From positions 1 to 6,973 of the forward strand of contig JAPKBY010000088.1 in NCBI GenBank assembly GCA_028823185.1: 6,973 nt of DNA, given 5' to 3'. Under the pieces are notes generated by a model. The model worked only from the letters and a program-made list of their open reading frames with translations, was not told the origin of the DNA and searched no databases. The translations under genes and the position numbers were made by a program. Source of the stretch: Planctomycetota bacterium. GTDB taxonomy: Bacteria; Planctomycetota; UBA1135; GCA-002686595. Shown here piece after piece: positions 1 through 4,724 of the stretch. Numbering within the stretch: position 1 is the stretch's first letter; every line of letters begins with the position of its first letter.

Positions 1-117
1 GCCCTCAGAGGCGCGTACACCAAGGAGAACTATCTCCGCTTGGAGCTCGCTGGCCTCTACTGGCACTTTGTGGACCTCGTCTGGGTCCTGCTCTTCACGA
101 TCGTCTACTTGATGTAG
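1..117 (+). CDS. ctaE: Cytochrome c oxidase subunit III, C-terminal end (5' truncated by window)
   Basis: Only the last 38 residues are visible, read in frame 1 to a TAG. They contain the family's terminal signature: a Glu-containing segment (LRLELAGLYWHFVDLVW) leading into the last transmembrane helix, with the YWHFVD motif that ends nearly all subunit III proteins of haem-copper oxidases. Subunit III is a seven-helix inner-membrane subunit that flanks the catalytic subunit I and stabilises proton uptake and turnover. The following gene, 27 bases downstream on the same strand, is oxidase subunit IV, the normal gene order in caa3/aa3-type operons. Family assignment is secure despite the short fragment; the precise oxidase type cannot be told from this window. 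Confidence 0.93.
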   Translation, partial: ALRGAYTKENYLRLELAGLYWHFVDLVWVLLFTIVYLM

Positions 118-144
118 GCAGCCCCGAACCCACTCATTATTGAT

Positions 145-579
145 ATGTCTGACGAGCACACATTCAGCGCCAACAAGATCTTTGGTCTTTTGATCCTCTA
201 CACGGCCCTCGAGGTGGCGTGGGGTACAGCCTTTGACTTTCCTCGCTGGGCGATCTGGAGCGGCCTCCTGATCTTCGCCTTCATGAAGGGCTACCTCATC
301 TTCACGTGGTTCATGCACATGAAGTTCGAGCAGCCGATCTTGAAGTTCATGGTCGTGCCTACGATCCCGCTCATCGCGATCCTCATCTTCGCGAACATGC
401 CTGACACCTCCTTCAACGACGACATGCTGTATCCGATCGGACATCAGCTCGAGGTCAACCTCGATGACGACGGTATTCATCGCAGCAAGACAGGCAAGGT
501 CACTGGAATGCCTGATGTGACGGCTCAGAAGGCTGTCCCTGCGGACAAAGCTCATGATCCGGCCGCTGGTGGGCACTAA
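145..579 (+). CDS. ctaF: Cytochrome c oxidase subunit IV (prokaryotic COX4 family)
   Basis: 144 residues with three predicted membrane helices at about 10-28, 35-55 and 68-85. Between helices two and three sits the family hallmark, KGYLIFTWFMHMKFE (residues 48-62), matching the Lys-x(n)-FMH-(L/M)K-x-E pattern of bacterial subunit IV. The protein is a small non-catalytic subunit of the haem-copper oxidase in the cytoplasmic membrane. After helix three comes a hydrophilic tail of nearly 60 residues (about 86-144), rich in Asp and ending Ala/Gly/His, longer than in the usual roughly 100-residue family members. The ATG has no convincing Shine-Dalgarno. It lies 27 bases after subunit III and 24 bases before the SCO gene, so cotranscription is likely. 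Confidence 0.9.
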   Translation: MSDEHTFSANKIFGLLILYTALEVAWGTAFDFPRWAIWSGLLIFAFMKGYLIFTWFMHMKFEQPILKFMVVPTIPLIAILIFANMPDTSFNDDMLYPIGHQLEVNLDDDGIHRSKTGKVTGMPDVTAQKAVPADKAHDPAAGGH

Positions 580-603
580 GGGCTCTCTTCGAGCGAGAAT
601 ATA

Positions 604-1671
604 GTGAGCCTGCTCTCCCTACTATGCGTGGTGGCCTTCTCCTCAGCCGCTCCGCAATCGGGTGGAGGGATAGAGCTCGCCGCTCGACCGACTAGCCCTT
701 CCATCTTTGGTGAGGTCGCAGAGTTTGAGCTGGTCGGCCTCTCCGGCGATTCCTTCACACGTGATGATCTGCTCGGGCAGCCCACGCTCCTCTCGACCTT
801 CTTTACACGCTGCGCTGGACCTTGTCCGCGCCTGACGGCGCAGATGAGGCAAGCACAGGAGGAGCTCGAAGGTGTCCCCGCACGCCTCGTCTCCATCTCT
901 GTTGATCCGGGCTATGACACGCCTCAGATCCTCGCGGAGTATGCGCGCAGCTTCACCGCCGATACGGAGCGTTGGAGTTTCCTCACTGGTGAGGAGGATG
1001 AGATCTACTCGCTCATGCGCCAGAGCCTCTCGCTCGGCGTCGCTCGCCTGCCTGAGGACGACGTCCAGATGGGCATGCAGGTCACTCACGCGACGCGCTT
1101 CGTCGTGGTCGACGCCCTCGGCCGAATCCGGGGCTATTACGATGGCGAGACAGAGGAAGGACGGCTCGGAGCCGTGGAGCGCGTCAAGAGTCTCTCGCGT
1201 GAGGCCGGGCTCGTGCCCACCCCTTTCCCGCTGATCAACGCCTGCCTGAACTCGCTCGCTGCGCTGCTCTTGCTCTTGGGGTGGATTGTCATCCGCAGAC
1301 CGGGAGCGAGCTCTGACGAGGCTGCGAGGAGCTTGCACGCCAAGTTCATGCGCGCTGCCTTCCTCGTGAGCGCCGCCTTCTTGGGGAGCTATCTCTGGTA
1401 TCACTTCGTCGTCGTGCCAGAGCTCGGGCACCTCGGCTACCGCGGCAGCGGTGCGGCCCGTACGGCCTACTTCGCGCTGCTTCTCAGTCACATCCTCCTC
1501 GCCGTCGTCAACTTGCCCCTGGTCCTGCGGGTCCTCTGGTTGGCTCATAAGGAGCGCTGGGATTCGCACCGCAAGCTCGCGCGCATCACTTGGCCTATTT
1601 GGATGTATGTCTCGGTGACTGGCGTGATCGTCTACCTCTTGCTCTACCCGCTCAATCCGAGCCTGGCATAG
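604..1671 (+). CDS. SCO1/SenC copper chaperone fused to DUF420 membrane domain
   Basis: 355 residues from a GTG start. Residues 1-16 look like a leader or signal anchor. Residues about 35-200 are a SCO thioredoxin-like domain with the copper-binding CxxxCP motif (C70, C74, P75), the [11 protein letters not shown] segment (97-107) and the distal copper-ligand His162 in [12 protein letters not shown] proteins help load the CuA site of oxidase subunit II. Residues about 208-355 form a four-helix DUF420 domain, with helices near 211-231, 250-270, 287-310 and 328-349 and histidines H245, H267, H296 and H322 near helix ends. DUF420 includes the oxidase assembly factor CtaM of Firmicutes; as I recall it, CtaM is needed for haem-copper oxidase activity. 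The fusion puts copper delivery and an assembly factor in one membrane protein. The start is uncertain, with only a weak GAGCGAG upstream. Confidence 0.9.
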   Translation: MSLLSLLCVVAFSSAAPQSGGGIELAARPTSPSIFGEVAEFELVGLSGDSFTRDDLLGQPTLLSTFFTRCAGPCPRLTAQMRQAQEELEGVPARLVSISVDPGYDTPQILAEYARSFTADTERWSFLTGEEDEIYSLMRQSLSLGVARLPEDDVQMGMQVTHATRFVVVDALGRIRGYYDGETEEGRLGAVERVKSLSREAGLVPTPFPLINACLNSLAALLLLLGWIVIRRPGASSDEAARSLHAKFMRAAFLVSAAFLGSYLWYHFVVVPELGHLGYRGSGAARTAYFALLLSHILLAVVNLPLVLRVLWLAHKERWDSHRKLARITWPIWMYVSVTGVIVYLLLYPLNPSLA

Positions 1672-1680
1672 AATCTGGGC

Positions 1681-1941
1681 ATGGTGAACTCAACGCAGAG
1701 TTGGAGAGGGGTCTTGCTGAGAGGCGTGCTCATGCTCGCCGTGCTCAACCTCGCTGCGCCCTCTGGTTTCACCTGAGACTCCTGTAAGGAAGCGGTCAGC
1801 TCCCAAGCAGGAAATCTCGCAGATGGATTGAACACCAGCATCATCTTCATGCTCAGCATGGTGATCTCGATCCCGCTCACCTTCGCCTATCTCATCAAGA
1901 AGAGCTTCCGCGACGCGGAGAGCGGCTCCGCCGACGCATGA
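1681..1941 (+). CDS. Probable selenoprotein: small membrane-anchored UxxC redox protein with in-frame TGA (Sec32)
   Basis: ATG at 1681 opens a frame that meets TGA at 1774-1776 (codon 32) and continues without other stops to TGA at 1939-1941, 86 residues if the first TGA is selenocysteine. Residues 11-26 are a hydrophobic leader with a possible cleavage site after NLAA. Next comes T-U-D-S-C-K-E-A: Sec32 and Cys35 form a UxxC redox motif. Residues 51-72 are a membrane helix followed by a KK stop-transfer, so the redox motif should face the periplasm. The region after the TGA folds as a SECIS (separate entry). The gene starts 9 bases after SCO-DUF420 and overlaps the alkyltransferase start by ATGA, so it sits inside a tight operon. 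I recall small Cys-type proteins with a CPxCKE motif plus one helix near oxidase genes, but could not check that here. A plausible role is reducing cysteines of SCO or the CuA subunit. The alternative is a nonsense mutation or sequencing error; the SECIS argues against it. Confidence 0.8.
1774..1816 (+). promoter_or_regulatory. Bacterial SECIS element following in-frame UGA
   Basis: The UGA is at 1774-1776. The upper minihelix is GGAAGCGGUCAGCUCC (1788-1803): G1788-C1803 and G1789-C1802 pair, A1790 is bulged, A1791-U1801, G1792-C1800 and C1793-G1799 pair, and the loop is GGUCA (1794-1798) with G in its first two positions. A lower stem pairs 1780-1784 (UCCUG) with 1808-1812 (CAGGA), separated by a small internal loop (UAA opposite CAAG); G1777-C1816 and A1778-U1815 could extend it. 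The minihelix begins 11 nt after the UGA and the loop 17 nt after it. E. coli fdhF, as I recall its sequence (minihelix GGUUGCAGGUCUGCACC), has the same 11-nt spacing, two pairs, one bulged base and a GGUC loop recognised by SelB. The bulge here is A instead of U. Folding was done by eye. Confidence 0.8.
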
Positions 1942-2453
1942 GTTCGCTGGTGACGGTCCGCACGGCTCATGTGCGGCTGTCCTTGGGCGAGGTGCACCTA
2001 GCCACCGCTGGCCATGGCCTCTGTCTCTCGGTCCTCGGAGCAGAGCGAGCGCGTGGTCAACTCGAGGCTTGGATCGAACGCCATGAGCCTGGGGCTCGCC
2101 TCGTGAGATCAAGCGAGGGGTTGGAGGAGGCCAGCGAACAGCTCGAGGCTTATGGGCAAGGAGCTCTGAAGCACTTTGATCTCGGCCTAGATTTGCGTGG
2201 CACTCCATTCCAGCTGCGCGTGTGGCAGGCGCTCAGAGAGATCCCTTATGGAGAGCTCAGGACTTATGGACAGCTGGCAGCGAGTCTTGGGAGACCTGGC
2301 GCGAGCCGCGCCGTCGGCGGCGCGAACGGCAAGAACCCGATCCCGCTCATCGTCCCATGTCACCGCGTCGTCGCTTCAGACGGGATCGGCGGCTTCACAG
2401 GAGGCCTCGCGTGGAAAGAGCGCTTGCTCGCACACGAAGGGATCGTGTTGTGA
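1938..2453 (+). CDS. ogt: Methylated-DNA--[protein]-cysteine S-methyltransferase (O6-alkylguanine repair)
   Basis: 171 residues, a full-length single-domain Ogt-type alkyltransferase. The N-terminal half (about 1-85) is the divergent alpha/beta domain. The C-terminal catalytic domain starts near FQLRVWQALREIPYGE (91-106), followed by the winged-helix DNA-binding segment with the arginine finger R124 in ASRAVGGAN, then the active-site motif PCHRV (140-144) with acceptor Cys141, His142 and the distal Glu167 of the relay. It removes alkyl groups from O6-alkylguanine and O4-alkylthymine by a suicidal transfer to Cys141 and acts on DNA in the cytoplasm. The ATG overlaps the TGA of the preceding selenoprotein gene (ATGA at 1938-1941), with no own Shine-Dalgarno, so its translation is probably coupled to that gene. 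It has no obvious functional link with oxidase assembly. Confidence 0.95.
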   Translation: MSSLVTVRTAHVRLSLGEVHLATAGHGLCLSVLGAERARGQLEAWIERHEPGARLVRSSEGLEEASEQLEAYGQGALKHFDLGLDLRGTPFQLRVWQALREIPYGELRTYGQLAASLGRPGASRAVGGANGKNPIPLIVPCHRVVASDGIGGFTGGLAWKERLLAHEGIVL

Positions 2454-2502
2454 TTTGTAAAAAACCCTGTGAATATGTTCGATGGGGGAGCGTACTGAGG
2501 AG

Positions 2503-2592
2503 ATGAAGAATCTGTGGAACAGCCTCATTAACTTCAAGATCAACGTTTTGAAGAAATTTCTATTCTTTAGTGAGGAGTCGAACCGTGAGTAA
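2503..2592 (+). CDS. Possible 29-codon leader ORF upstream of glycine-zipper gene
   Basis: ATG-started small frame in an AT-richer stretch. It would encode a Lys- and Phe-rich peptide (begins MKNLWNSLINF, ends SEESNRE) that could form an amphipathic helix. Its TAA (2590-2592) overlaps the GTG start of the next gene at 2585, an arrangement seen in translational coupling. Against it: AGGAG lies directly against the ATG with no spacer, and the better GGGGGAG (2484-2490) is 12 bases away. The distinct base composition is notable, but no homology can be judged. This is a tentative call. Confidence 0.25.
   Translation: MKNLWNSLINFKINVLKKFLFFSEESNRE
2573..2577 (+). promoter_or_regulatory. Shine-Dalgarno AGGAG deciding the start at GTG 2585
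   Basis: AGGAG sits seven bases before the GTG at 2585. It supports that start over the GTG at 2570, which would place the ribosome site inside the coding region and has no comparable motif of its own. Confidence 0.6.
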
Positions 2593-2806
2593 TGCTGGGC
2601 CGATGGAGGAGCTGGCAAAAAACGGAATCGCGATAGGTGTCGTCTTGGGAACGGTCGTGGGGGCCGCTACGGACAACATGGGTTTGTGGCTCAGCTTGGG
2701 AATAGTCTTTGGGGTCTCCGTCTTCAGCCAATACGGCAGCAACTCCGAAGGAGCCGAAGAGTCGACCTCTGAGGATCCTCCGACTGAGGCAGAGGACGAG
2801 GAGTAG
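2585..2806 (+). CDS. Small glycine-zipper membrane protein of unknown function
   Basis: 73 residues from GTG 2585, chosen because of AGGAG seven bases upstream; an in-frame GTG at 2570 would add five residues. Residues 14-48 are hydrophobic with glycines at 14, 18, 22 and 26, a perfect GxxxGxxxGxxxG zipper, then D30-N31, and a second run with G33, G39 and G43. This suggests two short helices packed as a hairpin in the membrane and capable of oligomerising. Residues 51-73 are a strongly acidic tail (Glu/Asp/Ser/Thr). I do not recognise a named family beyond generic glycine-zipper proteins. It follows the alkyltransferase by about 130 bases and precedes an orphan exported protein by 50 bases. 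Coding status is supported by the regular glycine spacing and the acidic tail; function is unknown. Confidence 0.7.
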   Translation: MSNAGPMEELAKNGIAIGVVLGTVVGAATDNMGLWLSLGIVFGVSVFSQYGSNSEGAEESTSEDPPTEAEDEE

Positions 2807-2856
2807 CACGGCAAGGGCTCTCTCGTGACTCTCTCTTGTGAGCGCAGTCACTAGAT

Positions 2857-3387
2857 GTGTTGAGCGCTTCCTCGGTGAACAGATCCTGTGTCTTGCTCCT
2901 CTTGGGGGCGCTTGCCTGGACGATCAATCTCTGGTCGGCGGCATCTTTGGAGCATGCCGAGGTCTTCGCCTGGGTCGCTGATAGGGACGCAGATTGTGTC
3001 GTTGCATTGGATTCAGCGCTGATGGAGCTGGAGTCATGGGCTGTCCCTAGGCCCACCGCAATCCTCATTGAGGACGGAGCGACCTTCGTCCAGAGCTCAC
3101 TAGGAGTGAGAGAGTCTTGGTCGCGATTAGAGAGCGGGTCTCCACCGATCCCTTGCTCGGCGAGGGTGAGAGCCTGCGCCTTAGAGAGGTCGTTCGCAGA
3201 TCCACAGGGCGTTCTTCAAGGTGAGCCGACTGCGTGGGCATGTGCGGACCTGCGCTCCCTGGTCGCGACTCCAGGGGCTGTGCACCTCTTCACAGAGGGC
3301 GGGAGCCTCGAGCGGGTTCAGGGCGGCTTCTCCTGGGTCTCCGCTGTCGCTCTAAGTCAAAACGAGGGCGCTGACCAGGGGGACTAG
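2857..3387 (+). CDS. Hypothetical exported protein with N-terminal signal or anchor
   Basis: 176 residues from a GTG, no Shine-Dalgarno visible; a GTG at 2875 in frame is an alternative start. Residues 11-29 (CVLLLLGALAWTINLWSAA) form a hydrophobic segment typical of a signal peptide or single anchor, and C11 is not in a good lipobox. The rest is soluble, with four cysteines (C47, C100, C107, C129) that could make two disulfides in the periplasm. Segments such as VFAWVADRDADCVVALDSALMEL are compatible with a mixed alpha/beta fold. I recognise no family. It ends 50 bases before the convergent minus-strand gene, with a GC-rich hairpin between. Codon use resembles neighbouring genes and the frame is long and uninterrupted, so it is probably real but lineage-specific. 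Confidence 0.6.
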   Translation: MLSASSVNRSCVLLLLGALAWTINLWSAASLEHAEVFAWVADRDADCVVALDSALMELESWAVPRPTAILIEDGATFVQSSLGVRESWSRLESGSPPIPCSARVRACALERSFADPQGVLQGEPTAWACADLRSLVATPGAVHLFTEGGSLERVQGGFSWVSAVALSQNEGADQGD

Positions 3388-3399
3388 AGGAGAGGTCTG

Positions 3400-3428
3400 C
3401 GCGCGCTCAGCCGCTGGCCGAGCGCGCG
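3400..3428. terminator. GC-rich hairpin between convergent genes (candidate bidirectional terminator)
   Basis: CGCGCGCTC (3400-3408) pairs perfectly with GAGCGCGCG (3420-3428); the 11-base loop can add GCC/GGC (3410-3412 with 3416-3418). It lies between the stop of the exported protein (3387) and the stop of the minus-strand gene (3437). Neither side carries a T-run, so it is not a canonical intrinsic terminator, but the position and nine-pair GC stem fit transcript-end protection or factor-assisted termination. Confidence 0.5.
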
Positions 3429-3436
3429 AGCTCGGA

Positions 3437-3736
3437 CTAAACCCTGGCGCTCTCTTCGCGCATGCGGTTCTTCTTCGGTGCCTTGGGAGCCTCATTGACG
3501 AGGCGGTCCGTACCAGCGAGGAAGGCTGTGACGCTGTTCGCGACATCAGCGCGATCGTGGTCCATCGCGAGCTGCGAGAACTTAATGAGGTTTGATTTCA
3601 CTCGGCCCCACTTCTTTAAGACCGGAGAGTCTTTGCGCAGCTTGGTCTCTTGGCGGTCTTTGATTTTGGCGATCTTGGCTTCAAGATCGGCGATCATTTC
3701 TTCTTCTGTTCGCTTCGTGTATTGGCGCTTTGTCAT
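3437..3736 (-). CDS. Small basic coiled-coil protein of unknown function
   Basis: 99 residues on the minus strand. It opens with a Lys/Arg/Thr-rich segment (MTKRQYTKRTEEEM), followed by an acidic/basic heptad-like helix (about 10-36, EEEMIADLEAKIAKIKDR) likely to form a coiled coil. A second helical part, about 40-80, contains LKKWGRVKSNLIKFSQLAMDH and AVTAF-like alternation. The C-terminus is Lys/Arg-rich (PKAPKKNRMREESARV). High charge and no signal peptide point to a cytoplasmic protein that could bind nucleic acid or the ribosome. I do not recognise a named family. The ATG is supported by AGGA four bases upstream on the minus strand. It stands alone, convergent with the gene on its left, with a perfect inverted repeat in its leader (3756-3773). 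The in-frame plus-strand frame at 3462-3746 is its shadow. Confidence 0.75.
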   Translation of the reverse strand: MTKRQYTKRTEEEMIADLEAKIAKIKDRQETKLRKDSPVLKKWGRVKSNLIKFSQLAMDHDRADVANSVTAFLAGTDRLVNEAPKAPKKNRMREESARV

Positions 3737-3755
3737 GTCTTCCTGATGGTTGTTG

Positions 3756-3773
3756 CTGAGTTTATGAACTCAG
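3756..3773. repeat. Perfect inverted repeat upstream of minus-strand gene (operator or leader hairpin)
   Basis: CTGAGTT (3756-3762), a four-base TATG spacer, and AACTCAG (3767-3773) form a perfect 7-bp dyad. It begins 20 bases upstream of the minus-strand ATG. As RNA it would be a short hairpin in that gene's leader; as DNA it could be a dimeric repressor site. Wobble pairs would extend the RNA stem slightly. No matching second copy was seen in the window. Confidence 0.5.
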
Positions 3774-3829
3774 TAGCCTCAATGGCTGGTCCTTGTTGTC
3801 GATCGGAGCGCTCTCCATCACCGTCTTCA

Positions 3830-3971
3830 GGGCAATAGCTGCGAGTGTCTCAGCGCAGCGCCCAAAGTAAATGTGGGGGAGAGGGGCGGCGAAAAGCGCT
3901 CCTTCTGCAGGGGGTAAATCGTTTTAGGCCCCTGCGGTGAATTGAATGAACGACCATAAAGCGGTTCATTC
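3830..3971. ncRNA. Candidate structured RNA: four successive hairpins
   Basis: Hairpins at 3830-3863, 3881-3904, 3905-3937 and 3944-3971 follow one another with gaps of 17, 0 and 6 bases, a density unusual for plain spacer. Read on the plus strand, the last stem is followed by CTTTCGT, a weak terminator-like tail. The strand cannot be settled by eye, and on the minus strand the same repeats would lie in the 5' leader of the coiled-coil gene. I match it to no known riboswitch, 6S, SRP or RNase P pattern. Covariation was not tested. Confidence 0.3.
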
Positions 3972-4151
3972 CTTTCGTGATCCAATCTTAGCAAAGAATG
4001 AATTGGCCGCTAGGGGGCGCCCTTGAAAACGAGCGAGATGCGCAATGGCAGCTTCATGAGGGTCTATGCCGATCCACCGCGAGGGACAGACTGGTATGCT
4101 GTGCGGAGGCGCGCGTGGATCAAAAGCGCAACAAGAGCTAGAGCAGCAAAT

Positions 4152-4709
4152 ATGCACGAAGACATTGATGAAATCCTCTTCTCAGAGGAGCAGATACAGG
4201 TCGGTATTGACCGAGTCGCTGAGGCTGTGACCAAGGACTATCGAGGGCGTGAGTTCTCGGTGGTGAGCATCCTAAAGGGCTCCTGCATCTTCGCCTCTGA
4301 TCTGATTCGTCGCATCCCGATCCCGCTTGAGCTCGCCTTTGTCTCGGCTGAGAGCTATCGCGAGGGGACGGTCTCAGGGAACCTCAAGATGAACTTCTTC
4401 CCTTCGGGGAATGAGATTGAAGGCCGAAATCTACTGCTCGTGGATGACATCCTCGACACGGGAAACACCATGTGGCACCTGAAGAAGGAGCTGATGGAGC
4501 GCGGCGCTGCAGAGGTGCGCTCCTGTGTCTTCTTAGACAAGCCTTCAAGGCGCGCGGTTGATTATGAAGCGGACTATCGCGCCTTTGAAGTCGAAGACCT
4601 CTTCGTCGTGGGCTACGGCTTGGACTACGCGGGGCGCTACCGGAACTTGCCCTTTGTTGGTTCTCTGAAGCAGTCCGCGATCAAAGCTGACGACTCAGCA
4701 AACGATTAG
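4152..4709 (+). CDS. hpt: Hypoxanthine phosphoribosyltransferase
   Basis: 185 residues from ATG 4152. The frame extends to 4023, but the added 43 residues are Arg-rich and unlike the family, whereas 185 matches the usual 175-190 length and MHEDIDEILFSEEQIQ aligns with the normal N-terminus. Motifs: LKG (41-43) for pyrophosphate binding; SAESYREGTVSG (65-76) as the flexible loop; the PRPP-binding signature LLLVDDILDTGNT (94-106); K130 in CVFLDK, the purine O6 contact; and the C-terminal FVVGYGLDYAGRYRNLPFVG (151-170). It converts hypoxanthine or guanine plus PRPP to IMP or GMP in the cytoplasm (purine salvage). No strong Shine-Dalgarno is present. It heads the right-hand operon, with the pseudouridine synthase 15 bases downstream. 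Confidence 0.95.
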   Translation: MHEDIDEILFSEEQIQVGIDRVAEAVTKDYRGREFSVVSILKGSCIFASDLIRRIPIPLELAFVSAESYREGTVSGNLKMNFFPSGNEIEGRNLLLVDDILDTGNTMWHLKKELMERGAAEVRSCVFLDKPSRRAVDYEADYRAFEVEDLFVVGYGLDYAGRYRNLPFVGSLKQSAIKADDSAND

Positions 4710-4711
4710 AC

Positions 4712-4718
4712 GAGGAGG
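4712..4718 (+). promoter_or_regulatory. Shine-Dalgarno GAGGAGG for pseudouridine synthase
   Basis: GAGGAGG lies six bases before the GTG at 4725 and immediately after the hpt stop. It is the best ribosome site in the window and fixes the GTG start. Confidence 0.8.
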
Positions 4719-4724
4719 GTAGAC

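Larger units (their letters stand above)
3737..4151. other. Divergent intergenic region with clustered inverted repeats
   Basis: About 415 bases separate the minus-strand ATG from the hpt start. No plausible gene is seen. Inverted repeats are densely placed: 3756-3773 (7 bp), 3830-3863 (GGGC/GCCC around GCTGCG/CGCAGC with a one-sided AATA bulge), 3881-3904 (GAGGGGCG/CGCTCCTT with two G-T pairs), 3905-3937 (CTGCAGGGG with CCCCTGCGG, one G-T pair) and 3944-3971 (GAATGAAC/GTTCATTC). Shorter symmetries follow, including CCAAT/ATTGG around 3982-4005 and the palindrome GGGCGCCC at 4015-4022. Promoters for both flanking genes must lie here, but no convincing -35/-10 pair could be picked. From 4023 to 4151 the hpt frame is open, but I treat it as leader. 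Confidence 0.55.

Noticed and set aside
643..1569. 308-codon minus-strand open frame
   Set aside because: Antisense to the clear SCO-DUF420 gene; composition is a shadow of GC-rich codons and shows no domain.
1681..1776. Reading the 1681 gene as a 31-codon peptide or as a pseudogene with a nonsense mutation
   Set aside because: The frame stays open and protein-like after the TGA, a Cys follows at +3, and a SECIS-like hairpin sits at the right distance. A decayed gene would not be expected to keep these.
1846..1941. Independent short gene starting at the ATG 1846
   Set aside because: It would begin inside the membrane segment and lacks a Shine-Dalgarno; the longer read-through frame explains the sequence better.
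1690..2208. 172-codon minus-strand frame
   Set aside because: Covers parts of the selenoprotein and alkyltransferase genes; low complexity and no recognisable motif.
2724..3068. 114-codon minus-strand frame
   Set aside because: Spans the boundary of two plus-strand genes and has low-complexity Ser/Ala composition.
3905..4022. Purine riboswitch upstream of hpt
   Set aside because: No three-way junction core or conserved loop bases of the guanine/adenine class were found, only simple hairpins.
4023..4050. TTGAAA as a -35 box for hpt
   Set aside because: No acceptable -10 hexamer at 16-18 bases downstream.
4023..4151. N-terminal extension of hpt
   Set aside because: Extra residues are Arg-rich and exceed the family length; MHEDIDEILF at 4152 aligns with the normal N-terminus.
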